Shown piece after piece: positions 17,530 to 25,874 of a stretch of DNA of 64,000 bases. Each line of letters starts with the position of its first letter. Within the stretch, counting starts at the first letter, position 1. Where the stretch lies: contig DASZKW010000083.1 in assembly GCA_035552775.1 (NCBI GenBank), positions 26,613 to 90,612 of the forward strand. The letters are read 5' to 3'. The notes under the pieces were generated by a model. It saw only the letters and a program-made list of their open reading frames with translations, did not search any database and was not told where the DNA came from. The stretch is from DASZKW01 sp035552775. GTDB taxonomy: Bacteria; Actinomycetota; Acidimicrobiia; Acidimicrobiales; Palsa-688. The translations under genes were made by a program, and so were the position numbers.

Positions 17530-18717
17530 ATGCCCGGGCCGCTGCAGGGGATCAGGGTGATCGAGCTCGCCGGGATAGGCCCGGGGCCGTTCGCTGCCAT
17601 GGTCCTCGCCGACCTGGGTGCGGACGTGATCCGAGTCGACCGGGCCTCCTCCGTCCGGCGCGCCGCCCCCGACACCGTTCCGACCGACACCGTCCCGACC
17701 GACACCGTCCCGACCGACACCATGGGTCGCGGCAGGCGTTCGATCGGGGTCGACCTGAAGACAACTGCGGGCATCGAGGTCGTCCTCCGCCTCGTCTCCA
17801 GTGCGGAAGCCCTGATCGAGGGTTTCCGCCCCGGGGTTACCGAACGCCTCGGCCTAGGTCCCGAGGATTGTTGGACCCGCAACCCCAAGCTGGTCTACGG
17901 GCGCATGACTGGTTGGGGCCAGGACGGGCCGTACGCATCCTGCGCCGGCCACGACATCAACTACGCCGCCCTGTCCGGCACGCTCTCGCTCATCGGGCGC
18001 CGGGGGGAGCCGCCCCTGCCCCCCGTCAACTTCCTCGCCGACTTCGGTGGCGGCGGAATGCTGCTGGCCCTCGGGATCCTGGCCGGCGTGCTGGCGGTGT
18101 CGCGGTCGGGGCGGGGCCAGGTGGTCGACGCAGCCATGGTCGACGGTGCCGCCCTGCTTTCCACCATGATCTGGGGGTTTGCGGCTACCGGAGACTGGGG
18201 CGAGCGCGGCACCAACCTGCTCGACACCGGAGCGTGGTTTTATCAGACCTACGAGTGCGCCGACGGCCGGTACATCACGATCGGGTCGCTAGAACCGCAG
18301 TTCTACTCCGAGATGCTGCGACTGACCGGCCTCGGCGCCGGCGCCGACGGCGGCGGGCTGGTGCCCGACCAGCACGACAGGTCAACGTGGCCTGCGATGA
18401 AAGAGCGGATGGCCGCCGCGGTGCGGACCAAGAGCCGGGACGAATGGTGCGCACTGCTCGAGCACACCGACGCCTGTTTCGCTCCGGTGCTCACCATGGA
18501 GGAAGCGACGCAGCATCCCCACAACCGGGCGCGGGGAACGTTCGTCAATGTGGCCGGGGTCGTCCAGCCGGGCCCCGCGCCCCGCTTCAGCCGGACGCCA
18601 CCCGACATCCCCCACCCGCCGCCCGCCCCCGGCGCACATACAGAGGCAGTGCTGGGCGACCTCGGTTTCTCGGTCGGCGACGTGAAGGCGATGCTCGAGG
18701 CGGGTGCCGTGCGCTGA
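17530..18717 (+). CDS. CaiB/BaiF family CoA enzyme, alpha-methylacyl-CoA racemase type
   Basis: Probable 2-methylacyl-CoA racemase (AMACR/Mcr subgroup), used in breakdown of branched-chain or sterol-type acyl-CoAs. Features: IRVIELAGIGPGPFAAM and LADLGADVIRVDR at the start, GRMTGWGQDGPYA, AGHDINYAALSG with the catalytic His, and NFLADFGGGGM with the catalytic Asp. The start at ATG 17530 gives the family N-terminus and 395 residues; the frame is open 75 nt further upstream to GTG 17455. A DTVPT repeat occupies the loop before the GRGRRSIGVDLK motif (see the repeat entry). CoA-transferase activity is possible but the racemase motifs fit better. Confidence 0.85.
   Translation: MPGPLQGIRVIELAGIGPGPFAAMVLADLGADVIRVDRASSVRRAAPDTVPTDTVPTDTVPTDTMGRGRRSIGVDLKTTAGIEVVLRLVSSAEALIEGFRPGVTERLGLGPEDCWTRNPKLVYGRMTGWGQDGPYASCAGHDINYAALSGTLSLIGRRGEPPLPPVNFLADFGGGGMLLALGILAGVLAVSRSGRGQVVDAAMVDGAALLSTMIWGFAATGDWGERGTNLLDTGAWFYQTYECADGRYITIGSLEPQFYSEMLRLTGLGAGADGGGLVPDQHDRSTWPAMKERMAAAVRTKSRDEWCALLEHTDACFAPVLTMEEATQHPHNRARGTFVNVAGVVQPGPAPRFSRTPPDIPHPPPAPGAHTEAVLGDLGFSVGDVKAMLEAGAVR
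17671..17721 (+). repeat. 15-bp in-frame tandem repeat in the racemase-like gene
   Basis: Unit GACACCGTYCCGACC is repeated 3.4 times, encoding Asp-Thr-Val-Pro-Thr units. The last two full copies are identical, so the expansion looks recent. Confidence 0.9.
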
Positions 18718-18763
18718 AGGCCGAGCGGGCGGGCCCGGTACCCGCGCCGTGAGCGCGTGGTGG

Positions 18764-19006
18764 TCAGTCGCCCAGGTTGACCACCGGGCACGTGAGGGTC
18801 CGCGTGATGCCCTCGATCATCTGGAGCCGGCTCACAACCATGCGTCCGAGCTCGTCGACCGATGCCGCTTCCGCCCGGACGATCACGTCGTAGGGCCCCG
18901 TCACGTCCTCGGCGGCCACCACGCCCTGGATCCCTCCGACCTCGCGCGCCACCGACTCCGCTTTGCCCACTTCGGTCTGGATCAGTACGTAGGCGCTGAC
19001 AGCCAC
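18764..19006 (-). CDS. Stand-alone Lrp/AsnC-type effector-binding (RAM) domain protein
   Basis: 80-residue protein made only of the ligand-binding half of an Lrp/AsnC regulator: AYVLIQTEVGKAESVAREV, GVVAAEDVTGPYDVIVRAEA and the C-terminal IEGITRTLTCPVV. There is no helix-turn-helix, so it would act by binding amino acids or by mixing into oligomers of full-length relatives. Start GTG 19006 is chosen because GAGGAAGG lies 7 nt upstream; the open frame further upstream shows no homology. It lies downstream of pckG on the same strand, separated by a long inverted repeat. Confidence 0.85.
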   Translation of the reverse strand: MAVSAYVLIQTEVGKAESVAREVGGIQGVVAAEDVTGPYDVIVRAEAASVDELGRMVVSRLQMIEGITRTLTCPVVNLGD

Positions 19007-19069
19007 TGGGCTACCTTCCTCCTCGTGGGTCCAGGTCTCCCGGACCACGCGCGGCAATCGTAACGACCG

Positions 19070-19125
19070 GGTACCGGTTGTGCAGTTCTCGGGGATATAG
19101 CCCATACTTCTGCACAACAGGTACC
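19070..19125. repeat. Imperfect inverted repeat with 16-bp arms between pckG and the lrp-like gene
   Basis: Left arm GGTACCGGTTGTGCAG and right arm CTGCACAACAGGTACC match at 15 of 16 positions around a 24-nt centre. It lies just after the pckG stop and before the RAM-domain gene in the direction of transcription. It has no T-tract; it could be a terminator-like hairpin, a processing signal or an operator. Arms longer than usual for a simple operator make it unusual. Confidence 0.8.
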
Positions 19126-19143
19126 GCCGGCCGGCGACGCCCG

Positions 19144-20988
19144 CTAGCCCAGCCGGCGCCGCAGCTCCTCGAGCTCGTCGTGCAGTGCGGCCGGGACCCG
19201 TGGCCCGAGAAACTCGTAGTGCGAAGCGATAAGGGGGAGCTCCGCCTTCCATTCGTCGGCGTCGACCCGGAGGAGCTCGGCCATGTCGTCGTCCGTCACC
19301 CCAAGGCCGTCGCGGGGGATGGCGCCGGCGGCCGGGTGCATGCCGATCGGCGACGGGACCGCAGCACCCCGCCCCTCGCAGCGCTCGAAGATCCACTCGA
19401 GCACCCGGCTGTTATCACCGAAGCCGGGCCACAACAGCCGGCCGCCGGCGTCCCTGCGGAACCAGTTGACGTAGAACACCCGGGGAAGCTTCGACGCATC
19501 GGTGGCTTGTCCCATGGCGAGCCAGTGCCCCAGGTAGTCGGCCATGTTGTAGCCGCAAAACGGGAGCATGGCGAAGGGGTCGTGGCGCAGCCTGCCCACC
19601 GTCCCGGCCGCCGCAGCCGTCGTCTCCGAAGTCATGATCGAGCCCAGGAACACCCCGTGGCGCCAGTTGAACGCCTCGGTGATCAACGGCACCACGCCGG
19701 AGCGCCGCCCCCCGACGAGGATGGCCGAGATGGGGACGCCCCGGGGGTCCTCCCACTCCGGGGCGATGGCCGGGTCCTGCGACGCCGGGGCGGTGAACCG
19801 GGCGTTGGGGTGGGAGGCAGGGCCGAGCCCCTGGCCCCCCTCCTCCACCGGCGTGGCGGCCTGCGGGGTCCAAGAAGCGCGCTTCCACGACGTCAGGTGG
19901 GCCGGGGCCTCCTCGGTCATGCCCTCCCACCACACGTCGCCGTCGTCTGTGAGCGCAGTGTTGGTGAAGATGCAGTTGGCCGACAGGGTCAGCATTGCAT
20001 TGAGATTGGTCCTGTTGCTCGTGCCGGGGGCGACGCCGAAGAAGCCGTTCTCCGGGTTGATGGCCCACAGTCGGCCATCGGGCCCGAACTTCATCCAGCA
20101 GATGTCGTCGCCGACCGTCTCTACCTTCCAGCCCGGCAGGGTCGGGATCATCATGGCCAGATTGGTCTTGCCGCACGCAGAGGGGAACGCCCCGGTGATG
20201 TAGCGGGCCTCCCCGGCCGGCGACGTGACCTTGACGATGAGCATGTGCTCGGCCAGCCAGCCGTCGTCGCGGGCCATGACCGACGCGATGCGCAGAGCGA
20301 AGCATTTCTTGCCCAGCAGGGCGTTGCCTCCGTAGCCGGAGCCGTACGACCAGATCTCGCGGGTGGTGGGAAAGTGGACTATGTACTTGTTGTCCGGGTC
20401 GCAGGGCCACGCCACATCGGCGGCGCCGGGCTCGAGGGGGGCGCCGACGGAGTGCACGCAGGGCACAAACTCGCCGCCGTCGCCGAGGATCTCGAGGGCA
20501 CCGGTCCCCACGCGGGTCATGATCCGCATGCTGACGGCGACGTAGGCCGAGTCGGTCAACTGCACGCCGATGTGGGCGATAGGGGACCCGAGCGGGCCCA
20601 TGGAGAACGGAACGACGTACATGGTGCGTCCCGCCATGCAGCCCCGGTACAACTCAGTGAGGGTCGCCTTCATCTCCTCTGGCGGCTGCCAGTTGTTGGT
20701 GGCGCCGGCGTCGGCTCGGGCTTCGGAGCAGATGAACGTGCGGCTCTCCACCCGGGCCACGTCGGCAGGGTCGGAGGTTGCCCAGTAGCTGTTGGGGCGC
20801 TTGGCCTCCGACAGCTTGGTGAAGGTCCCGGCGTCGACGAGGCTCTGGCACAGGGCGTCGTACTCCTCGGCGGTACCGTCGCACCATTCCACCCGCGCCG
20901 GGGTGAGCAGGGCGCGCCACTCGTCGACCCACGCCAGCAGCTTCTTGTGGGAGGTGAGGGGCTCGACGGAGCTCTCGACGGCCTTCAT
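19144..20988 (-). CDS. pckG: Phosphoenolpyruvate carboxykinase (GTP)
   Basis: Gluconeogenic enzyme converting oxaloacetate and GTP to PEP, CO2 and GDP. Family motifs: TFICSEARADAGATNNW, YVVPFSMGPLG, FPSACGKTNLAMM (P-loop kinase motif with the reactive Cys), GDDICWMKFG, ENGFFGVAPGT and the C-terminal LLWPGFGDNSRVLEW. 614 residues is normal. I choose ATG 20988 (MKAVESSVEP) because AGGAGG lies 12 nt upstream; a GTG-free upstream extension to 21036 would run into the thiL promoter. Transcribed divergently from thiL. Confidence 0.96.
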   Translation of the reverse strand: MKAVESSVEPLTSHKKLLAWVDEWRALLTPARVEWCDGTAEEYDALCQSLVDAGTFTKLSEAKRPNSYWATSDPADVARVESRTFICSEARADAGATNNWQPPEEMKATLTELYRGCMAGRTMYVVPFSMGPLGSPIAHIGVQLTDSAYVAVSMRIMTRVGTGALEILGDGGEFVPCVHSVGAPLEPGAADVAWPCDPDNKYIVHFPTTREIWSYGSGYGGNALLGKKCFALRIASVMARDDGWLAEHMLIVKVTSPAGEARYITGAFPSACGKTNLAMMIPTLPGWKVETVGDDICWMKFGPDGRLWAINPENGFFGVAPGTSNRTNLNAMLTLSANCIFTNTALTDDGDVWWEGMTEEAPAHLTSWKRASWTPQAATPVEEGGQGLGPASHPNARFTAPASQDPAIAPEWEDPRGVPISAILVGGRRSGVVPLITEAFNWRHGVFLGSIMTSETTAAAAGTVGRLRHDPFAMLPFCGYNMADYLGHWLAMGQATDASKLPRVFYVNWFRRDAGGRLLWPGFGDNSRVLEWIFERCEGRGAAVPSPIGMHPAAGAIPRDGLGVTDDDMAELLRVDADEWKAELPLIASHYEFLGPRVPAALHDELEELRRRLG

Positions 20989-21011
20989 GGTGTCGCGCGT
21001 CCTCCTAGTTC

Positions 21012-21021
21012 TGCCTACGCT
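21012..21021. promoter_or_regulatory. Overlapping divergent -10 elements for pckG and thiL
   Basis: TGCCTACGCT contains TACGCT on the plus strand (for thiL) and TAGGCA on the minus strand (for pckG) sharing the central TA. Each would give a leader of about 17 nt, and both leaders hold purine-rich SD-like sequence. Polymerases could not occupy both at once. Confidence 0.35.
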
Positions 21022-21044
21022 CGCGCCGTGGTTCAAGGTAACGG

Positions 21045-22037
21045 ATGCCCGATGTGAACGGTGAGATGGCCGCCATCGCCAGGTTGGCCGCCATGTTGAG
21101 GCGACCGCCGGCGGGCGAGGTGTGGATCGGCGACGACACGGCGGTTGTGGGTGCTCCCCGGGGGTGGCTGCTTCTTGCCGCGGACACCGTCGTCGAAGGC
21201 GTGCACGCGGACCTGTCGCTCACCGGGCTCGACGACCTGGGATGGAAGGCCATGGCCGCCAATGTCAGCGACGTGGCCGCCATGGGAGGCCGACCGGGCC
21301 ACGCGCTGGTGACGGTGGCCGGACCGGTCGGCACGGATCTCGATCTGCTGTACGAGGGGATCAGGGCGGCCGCCGAGGCCTACCAGTGCCCGGTGGTCGG
21401 GGGGGACCTGGTGAGCAGCCCGGTGCTGGTGGTGACGGTGGCGGTGACCGGATCGGTCGAAGGCACACCGGTGCCCAGATCAGGGGCGACAGCAGGCGAG
21501 GGCATCTGGGTAACCGGGCCACTAGGGGGCTCCGCCGCCGGCCTGCGCCTCCTGCGGGAGGGGTCGGGGAAAGGGGCGACCGCTTCGTTCGAAGCCGATG
21601 CTGCGCCCCGGGCCCCGCAGCCGGGAACCGAAGGCGCCCCCCGGCTCCTGCTCGAAGCGGCGGCGGCCCGTATCGCTGACCATGCCAGGCCGCGCGCACA
21701 GGTGGCCGAGGGGACAGCGGCTCGGGTCGGGGGCGCCACGGCGATGATCGACGTCTCCGACGGCTTCGCAGCGGACCTCGTCCGCCTCGCCGACGCGTCG
21801 GCGGTGGGTGTGGAGATCGACACCGTCCCGGTCGCCGAGGGCGCCACGTTGGATGAGGCGCTCGGAGGCGGTGAGGACTACCGGCTGGTGTTCACCGCCC
21901 CTGACCCTGAGGCCGTGGCGGTCGCCTTCGCCTCGCTCAGCGCGCCGGTGCGCGTGGGGACCTGTGTCGCCGACCCGCGGCGGCGACGACTCGCCGGGCG
22001 CCCCCTCATCACAGCAGGCTGGGAGCATCCCTGGTGA
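21045..22037 (+). CDS. thiL: Thiamine-monophosphate kinase
   Basis: Phosphorylates thiamine monophosphate to the coenzyme form needed by Kgd and others. 330 residues of the PurM/ThiL fold: IGDDTAVVG (Mg/ATP-binding Asp pair), ADTVVEGVHADL, AANVSDVAAMGG, VVGGDLVSS, MIDVSDGFAADL and GGGEDYRLVFT near the C-terminus. An Ala/Pro-rich insertion at about residues 180-200 is not typical. It starts at ATG 21045 with a weak AAGGT SD. Confidence 0.93.
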   Translation: MPDVNGEMAAIARLAAMLRRPPAGEVWIGDDTAVVGAPRGWLLLAADTVVEGVHADLSLTGLDDLGWKAMAANVSDVAAMGGRPGHALVTVAGPVGTDLDLLYEGIRAAAEAYQCPVVGGDLVSSPVLVVTVAVTGSVEGTPVPRSGATAGEGIWVTGPLGGSAAGLRLLREGSGKGATASFEADAAPRAPQPGTEGAPRLLLEAAAARIADHARPRAQVAEGTAARVGGATAMIDVSDGFAADLVRLADASAVGVEIDTVPVAEGATLDEALGGGEDYRLVFTAPDPEAVAVAFASLSAPVRVGTCVADPRRRRLAGRPLITAGWEHPW

Positions 22038-22082
22038 CGCTCTGGCGGTGGTGGGCGCTTCTCCGTTTCCGCTCAAGTCGGA

Positions 22083-23825
22083 ATGTGGCGCCGCCGATGG
22101 GAAATCGTGTCCATCGCCGCGCTGGTCGCTGCCCTTGCCTCCTCGGACGAGAAAGGCGCCCGCAGCTTGCTCGAAGGGGATGGGTCGGGTCCCGACGACA
22201 TCGCCCGGCTGCTGGTGAGCGCCGGCCACGAGCTTGCGCGCCAACAGCTCGGCGGTGTCCTCGACGGGGCGGTCGTGGCTGCGGCAACCGCGCTCGGGCG
22301 CCGGCTGCTCGCTACGTCGGTGATCCCGTCGCAGCCCCTTCGAAGCACCCCGGTGGTCGTGATCAGCCCGCCGGCAGAGGCTCACCGTATTGACGCCGAC
22401 GGGGTGGGGGCGGCCCTGCGGGGCTCCGGTTGGAGCGTCGACCAGCTCTCGGGACCTGACGCGGCCGAGGACCTCTACGCGTTCTTGTCGGCGCGATCAG
22501 CTCACGCCCTGGCCGTGACCTGTAGCGGATCCGGAGAGCTGCCCGCGGCGGCTGCCGCCCTCGGCGCCGCCCAGCGGGCGGGCGTCCCTGCCGTGGTGAC
22601 CGGTCCGGCCTTCGGTGGTGACGACCTGCGCGCCCTTCGCCTGGGCGCCGACGCGTGGGCACCGGACCTGCGGTCCGTGCTCGCCGTGGTCGCACGTTGG
22701 GCCGATCACCGCCCCGAGCGCGGCCAGGTGACGGCGACGCCGCCGGAATACACGGCGCTACAGGGCGAGCGTCTCGCCCTCATGGCGGCCGCCGACGCCA
22801 CCATGTCCTGCGGGCCGGGCTACGACGAGCCCCGCCGCCAGGACCTCGTCGCTGTCGTGGCCCACCTCGGCGCCGCTGTCCTGGTCGACGACAGTCGGGT
22901 GCTCCTCGACTTCTTGTCGACCGGCCTGGCGGTACCGGAACGGGAGGATGCCGCGGCGCGACTGCTCGACGCCCTGGCCGTGGCCTTACCGGTCGGCCTC
23001 CGGCGGTCCCGGGACTTCGTCGAGGATGCCCGGCGCCACACGCGCCACGCCCTCGGTCGAAGCGCCCGCCTCCCAGCTCCGTCGACGTCACCTGCGCCGG
23101 GAACGTGGAACCGTCCCGGCCACCAAGCTGAGGCCGGAGACGGTCAGGTCTTCGCCGACCTCCTCCTGCTCGGGGCGACAGCGTGCCAGGTCCCCATGGC
23201 GCTGCTGTCGGTACCCCGGCCGGGGGGCGGGTGGAGCACCCTGTCCTTCGGCGTCGAGCGACGGCATCTGGCCGGCGCCGAGTCGCTCCTCGAGTACGTG
23301 GCCAGACGGCATGAAGGGGTCGAGGTCAGCGACCTCCTGGTTCACCCGGAGCTGTCGAAAAGCCCGTTCGCCGTGCCGCCCCTCGGCGCCCGTTGGCTCT
23401 ACGGCATTCCGGCGCGGTCATCTGACGGTTCGGTGATCGGGGTGTTCTGCGTTCTCGAGCGGATGAACAAGCAGATGACAGCCCGGGAACAGCGCGCCGT
23501 GCGCGCCGTGGCCAGGCAGATGGGTGGCCACCTGGAGCAATGGCGCCGGGCGAGCACGGCGGGGCAGCCACCAGGCGAGGTCGGTCCCGTGTCCCGGCGA
23601 TCCGGCGGTTTGGCTGGTGTCGAGATTCGTCCGGAGGGCCCCCAGCTGCTGCGAAGCCACGAGGTGGCTGCCCTCTTCGACGTCACCGAGCGCACGGTGA
23701 TCAACTGGGCCGCGTCCGGCAAGCTGGCCTCGCTGCGCACCATGGGGGGCCACCTTCGGTTCCGCCGCGACGACGTGGTCGCGCTCCTAGCAGGCAGGAA
23801 CCCCGAGGCGCTTCGTTCAGGCTGA
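22083..23825 (+). CDS. B12-binding-like / GAF / BldC-MerR-type HTH regulator
   Basis: Predicted transcription factor of unusual build. Residues 1-80 are helical and resemble the helical cap that precedes B12-binding domains. Residues 88-210 resemble the cobalamin-binding fold of CarH/LitR: VVVISPPAEAHRID aligns with the family E-x-H-x-x-G motif and keeps the candidate axial ligand His101, with Asp for Gly. The cap lacks the W-x9-E-H signature of CarH. Residues about 355-490 look like a GAF domain (DGSVIGVFCVLERMN). Residues 521-572 form a BldC/MerR-like HTH (LLRSHEVAALFDVTERTV, GKLASLRTMGGHLRF), here at the C-terminus rather than the N-terminus. It follows thiL by 45 bp. Target genes unknown; cofactor binding is inference. 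Confidence 0.7.
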   Translation: MWRRRWEIVSIAALVAALASSDEKGARSLLEGDGSGPDDIARLLVSAGHELARQQLGGVLDGAVVAAATALGRRLLATSVIPSQPLRSTPVVVISPPAEAHRIDADGVGAALRGSGWSVDQLSGPDAAEDLYAFLSARSAHALAVTCSGSGELPAAAAALGAAQRAGVPAVVTGPAFGGDDLRALRLGADAWAPDLRSVLAVVARWADHRPERGQVTATPPEYTALQGERLALMAAADATMSCGPGYDEPRRQDLVAVVAHLGAAVLVDDSRVLLDFLSTGLAVPEREDAAARLLDALAVALPVGLRRSRDFVEDARRHTRHALGRSARLPAPSTSPAPGTWNRPGHQAEAGDGQVFADLLLLGATACQVPMALLSVPRPGGGWSTLSFGVERRHLAGAESLLEYVARRHEGVEVSDLLVHPELSKSPFAVPPLGARWLYGIPARSSDGSVIGVFCVLERMNKQMTAREQRAVRAVARQMGGHLEQWRRASTAGQPPGEVGPVSRRSGGLAGVEIRPEGPQLLRSHEVAALFDVTERTVINWAASGKLASLRTMGGHLRFRRDDVVALLAGRNPEALRSG

Positions 23826-23857
23826 CCGCTTGTTCCGTGCGGGCGCCGCGCCGGCGA

Positions 23858-24052
23858 CTAACGGACAGCCTTGGTGACCTTGCCGGCCCGGATGCAACTG
23901 GTGCAGACCTGGACCCGCCGTGTGCTGCCGTCGACCACTGCCCGCACCCGCTGGATGTTGGGGTTCCACCGCCGCTTGGTACGCCGGTGGGAGTGGCTGA
24001 TGCTCATTCCGAACGAGGGGTGTTTACCACACACCTCACAGACCGCTGCCAT
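23858..24052 (-). CDS. rpmB: 50S ribosomal protein L28 (zinc-binding form)
   Basis: 64-residue L28 beginning AAVCEVCGKHPSFGMSISHS, with RRWNPNIQRVRAV in the core. CEVC and CTSC are two CxxC pairs, so this is the zinc-containing (C+) form. Start ATG 24052 follows GGAAGG and gives the standard length. Divergent from fakA, as in many Gram-positive genomes. Confidence 0.96.
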   Translation of the reverse strand: MAAVCEVCGKHPSFGMSISHSHRRTKRRWNPNIQRVRAVVDGSTRRVQVCTSCIRAGKVTKAVR

Positions 24053-24117
24053 CTCGGGACGCACCTTCCTTCCAGGACCTTGTCGGATCCGCCGCCGGAT
24101 CTCACCGGGAGCGAGCC

Positions 24118-24127
24118 AGGTTAGCAT
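24118..24127. promoter_or_regulatory. Overlapping divergent -10 elements for rpmB and fakA
   Basis: AGGTTAGCAT holds TAGCAT on the plus strand, 7 nt before the fakA ATG (leaderless type), and TAACCT on the minus strand for rpmB with a leader of about 60 nt. The two hexamers share a TA, as in the pckG/thiL region. Confidence 0.42.
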
Positions 24128-24134
24128 CCGTCCA

Positions 24135-25784
24135 ATGGTGACCCTGGAGCGCCTCGGTGCCGGCGACCTCGTGGCCGTGGTCACCGCCTACCGCGACGCC
24201 TTGCGCGCGCACCAAGAGACCATCAACCGCCTCAATGTCTATCCGGTCCCTGACGGCGACACCGGCACCAACATGGCCCTCACCTTGGATTCCGTGATCG
24301 GCGAGCTGAGCGCCCACGACGCCGACGATCTGGCCGCGGTTACCGCCGCCCTGAGCCATGGCTCGCTCATGGGGGCGCGAGGCAACTCCGGCGTCATCCT
24401 CTCCCAGATCCTCCGGGGGATCTCCGATGTGGTGCGCGACGCCGGCGGCATCGACGCGACAGTGGTGCCGGTCGCTCTGCGACGGGCCACCGACGGAGCC
24501 TACGCCGCCGTAGGCAACCCGGTTGAGGGCACCATCTTGTCGGTGGTGCGGGCCGCCGCCGAGGCGGCCGAAAGGTGCGGGGCCGGGGCGTCCCTGGTCG
24601 ACGTGCTCGCCAACGCGAGGGACGGAGCTGCGGAGGGGCTGGCTCGCACCCCCGACCAGCTCGCAGTGCTCAAATCAGCCGGCGTGGTGGATGCTGGGGG
24701 CGCGGGACTCCTCCTGCTGCTCGACTCGTTCCTCTATGTGGCCGTCGGCCGCCCCCTGCCCGTCCCCGAGGAGGCGACCAGCCCGGGCGACGCCCCTCGC
24801 CCGGCGCAGAACGGCGCGGGGGATGGCGGCGACGCCGGTGAGCTGCGCTACGAGGTCATGTACCTGCTCGAGGCCCCCGACGAGAGCGTCCCGACGTTCA
24901 AAAACGTGTGGGCCGGAGTCGGCGATTCGATAGTCGTCGTGGGCGGTGGCGGGATCTGGAACTGCCACATCCACACCAACGACATCGGCGCGGCCATCGA
25001 GGCGGCGCTCGACGCCGGCCGCCCGTGCAACATCCGGGTCACCGACTTGTGGGACCAGGTGGAGGAGGAGCGCTGGGTACGCGAGGCGGTAGGCAATCCG
25101 CCTGCTCCGGACCCGGCTACTCCCGTGGCGTGCGCGGTGGTGGCGGTGTGCACGGGCGAGGGGATCCGGCGCATCTTCCGCTCGCTCGGAGTAACACAGA
25201 CCGTCGCCGGCGGCCAGTCCATGAATCCGTCCACCCAACAGCTGGCCGACGCCATCGCCGCCGCCCCGTCGGAGCAGGTGGTCGTCCTGCCCAACAACAA
25301 GAACATCATCGCGGTGGCCGAGCAGGCGGCGGCTACCGCGGACAAGACGGTCAGGGTGGTCCCCACGCGGGGGATCCCCGAGGGTTTCGCCGCCCTGCTC
25401 GACTACGACCCGGAAGGATCCGCCGACGCCAACGCCGAGCTCATGGCCGCAGGGGCGGCGCGTGTAGTGGCGGGCGAGGTCACCCGTGCGGCCAGGGAAA
25501 GCAGCAGTGACGGGGGGCCCATACACGAGGGTGACTTCCTCGGACTCTCCCGGTCGCGGATCGAGGCGGTGGCTGCCACGGCACCCGAGGCGGCCACCAG
25601 CCTGCTCGGCCGCCTGATCGACGACGCCCACCACGAGATCGTCACCATCATCGAGGGCGAAGGGGCGGCGGCCGCCGACACCAGGGCGATCACCGAATGG
25701 CTCTCCGAGCACCAGCCCGACGTGACCGTCGAGGTCCACCACGGCGGCCAGCCCCTCTATCCCTACCTGTTCAGCATCGAGTGA
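24135..25784 (+). CDS. fakA: Fatty acid kinase subunit A (DhaL/DAK2-domain protein)
   Basis: ATP-binding subunit of the fatty-acid kinase that phosphorylates acyl groups held by FakB, feeding phospholipid synthesis with PlsX. Residues 1-205 are the DhaL domain with the Mg/ATP motif NVYPVPDGDTGTNMALTL (Asp40, Asp42, Asp residues) and HGSLMGARGNSGVILSQILRG. A middle domain (about 240-310, LRYEVMYLLEAPDES, GGGGIWNCHIHTND) and C-terminal domain follow. 549 residues is the family length. I place the start at ATG 24135; the frame is open to 23871 across the leftward rpmB gene, which is a shadow. No fakB is present in the window. Confidence 0.9.
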   Translation: MVTLERLGAGDLVAVVTAYRDALRAHQETINRLNVYPVPDGDTGTNMALTLDSVIGELSAHDADDLAAVTAALSHGSLMGARGNSGVILSQILRGISDVVRDAGGIDATVVPVALRRATDGAYAAVGNPVEGTILSVVRAAAEAAERCGAGASLVDVLANARDGAAEGLARTPDQLAVLKSAGVVDAGGAGLLLLLDSFLYVAVGRPLPVPEEATSPGDAPRPAQNGAGDGGDAGELRYEVMYLLEAPDESVPTFKNVWAGVGDSIVVVGGGGIWNCHIHTNDIGAAIEAALDAGRPCNIRVTDLWDQVEEERWVREAVGNPPAPDPATPVACAVVAVCTGEGIRRIFRSLGVTQTVAGGQSMNPSTQQLADAIAAAPSEQVVVLPNNKNIIAVAEQAAATADKTVRVVPTRGIPEGFAALLDYDPEGSADANAELMAAGAARVVAGEVTRAARESSSDGGPIHEGDFLGLSRSRIEAVAATAPEAATSLLGRLIDDAHHEIVTIIEGEGAAAADTRAITEWLSEHQPDVTVEVHHGGQPLYPYLFSIE

Positions 25785-25832
25785 AATGCCCGGCGGCGCC
25801 CGTGGCTGCCCTATCGGGCAACCGGACCTCGC

Positions 25833-25838
25833 TAAGAT
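25833..25838 (+). promoter_or_regulatory. Candidate -10 element for the 854-residue protein
   Basis: TAAGAT lies 36 nt before the ATG at 25875, which has its own GGGGAG ribosome site. No clear -35. It would allow expression separate from fakA. Confidence 0.3.
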
Positions 25839-25874
25839 CTGGCACTGATACCGTCGAGAGGCCGGGGAGCATCC

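Noticed and set aside
17530..18717. Formyl-CoA or carnitine CoA-transferase assignment
   Set aside because: AGHDINYAALSG and LADFGGGG fit the racemase subgroup better than the transferases.
19070..19125. Inverted repeat as an insertion-sequence end or MITE
   Set aside because: Only 56 bp long, no target duplication, no transposase nearby and no second copy in the window.
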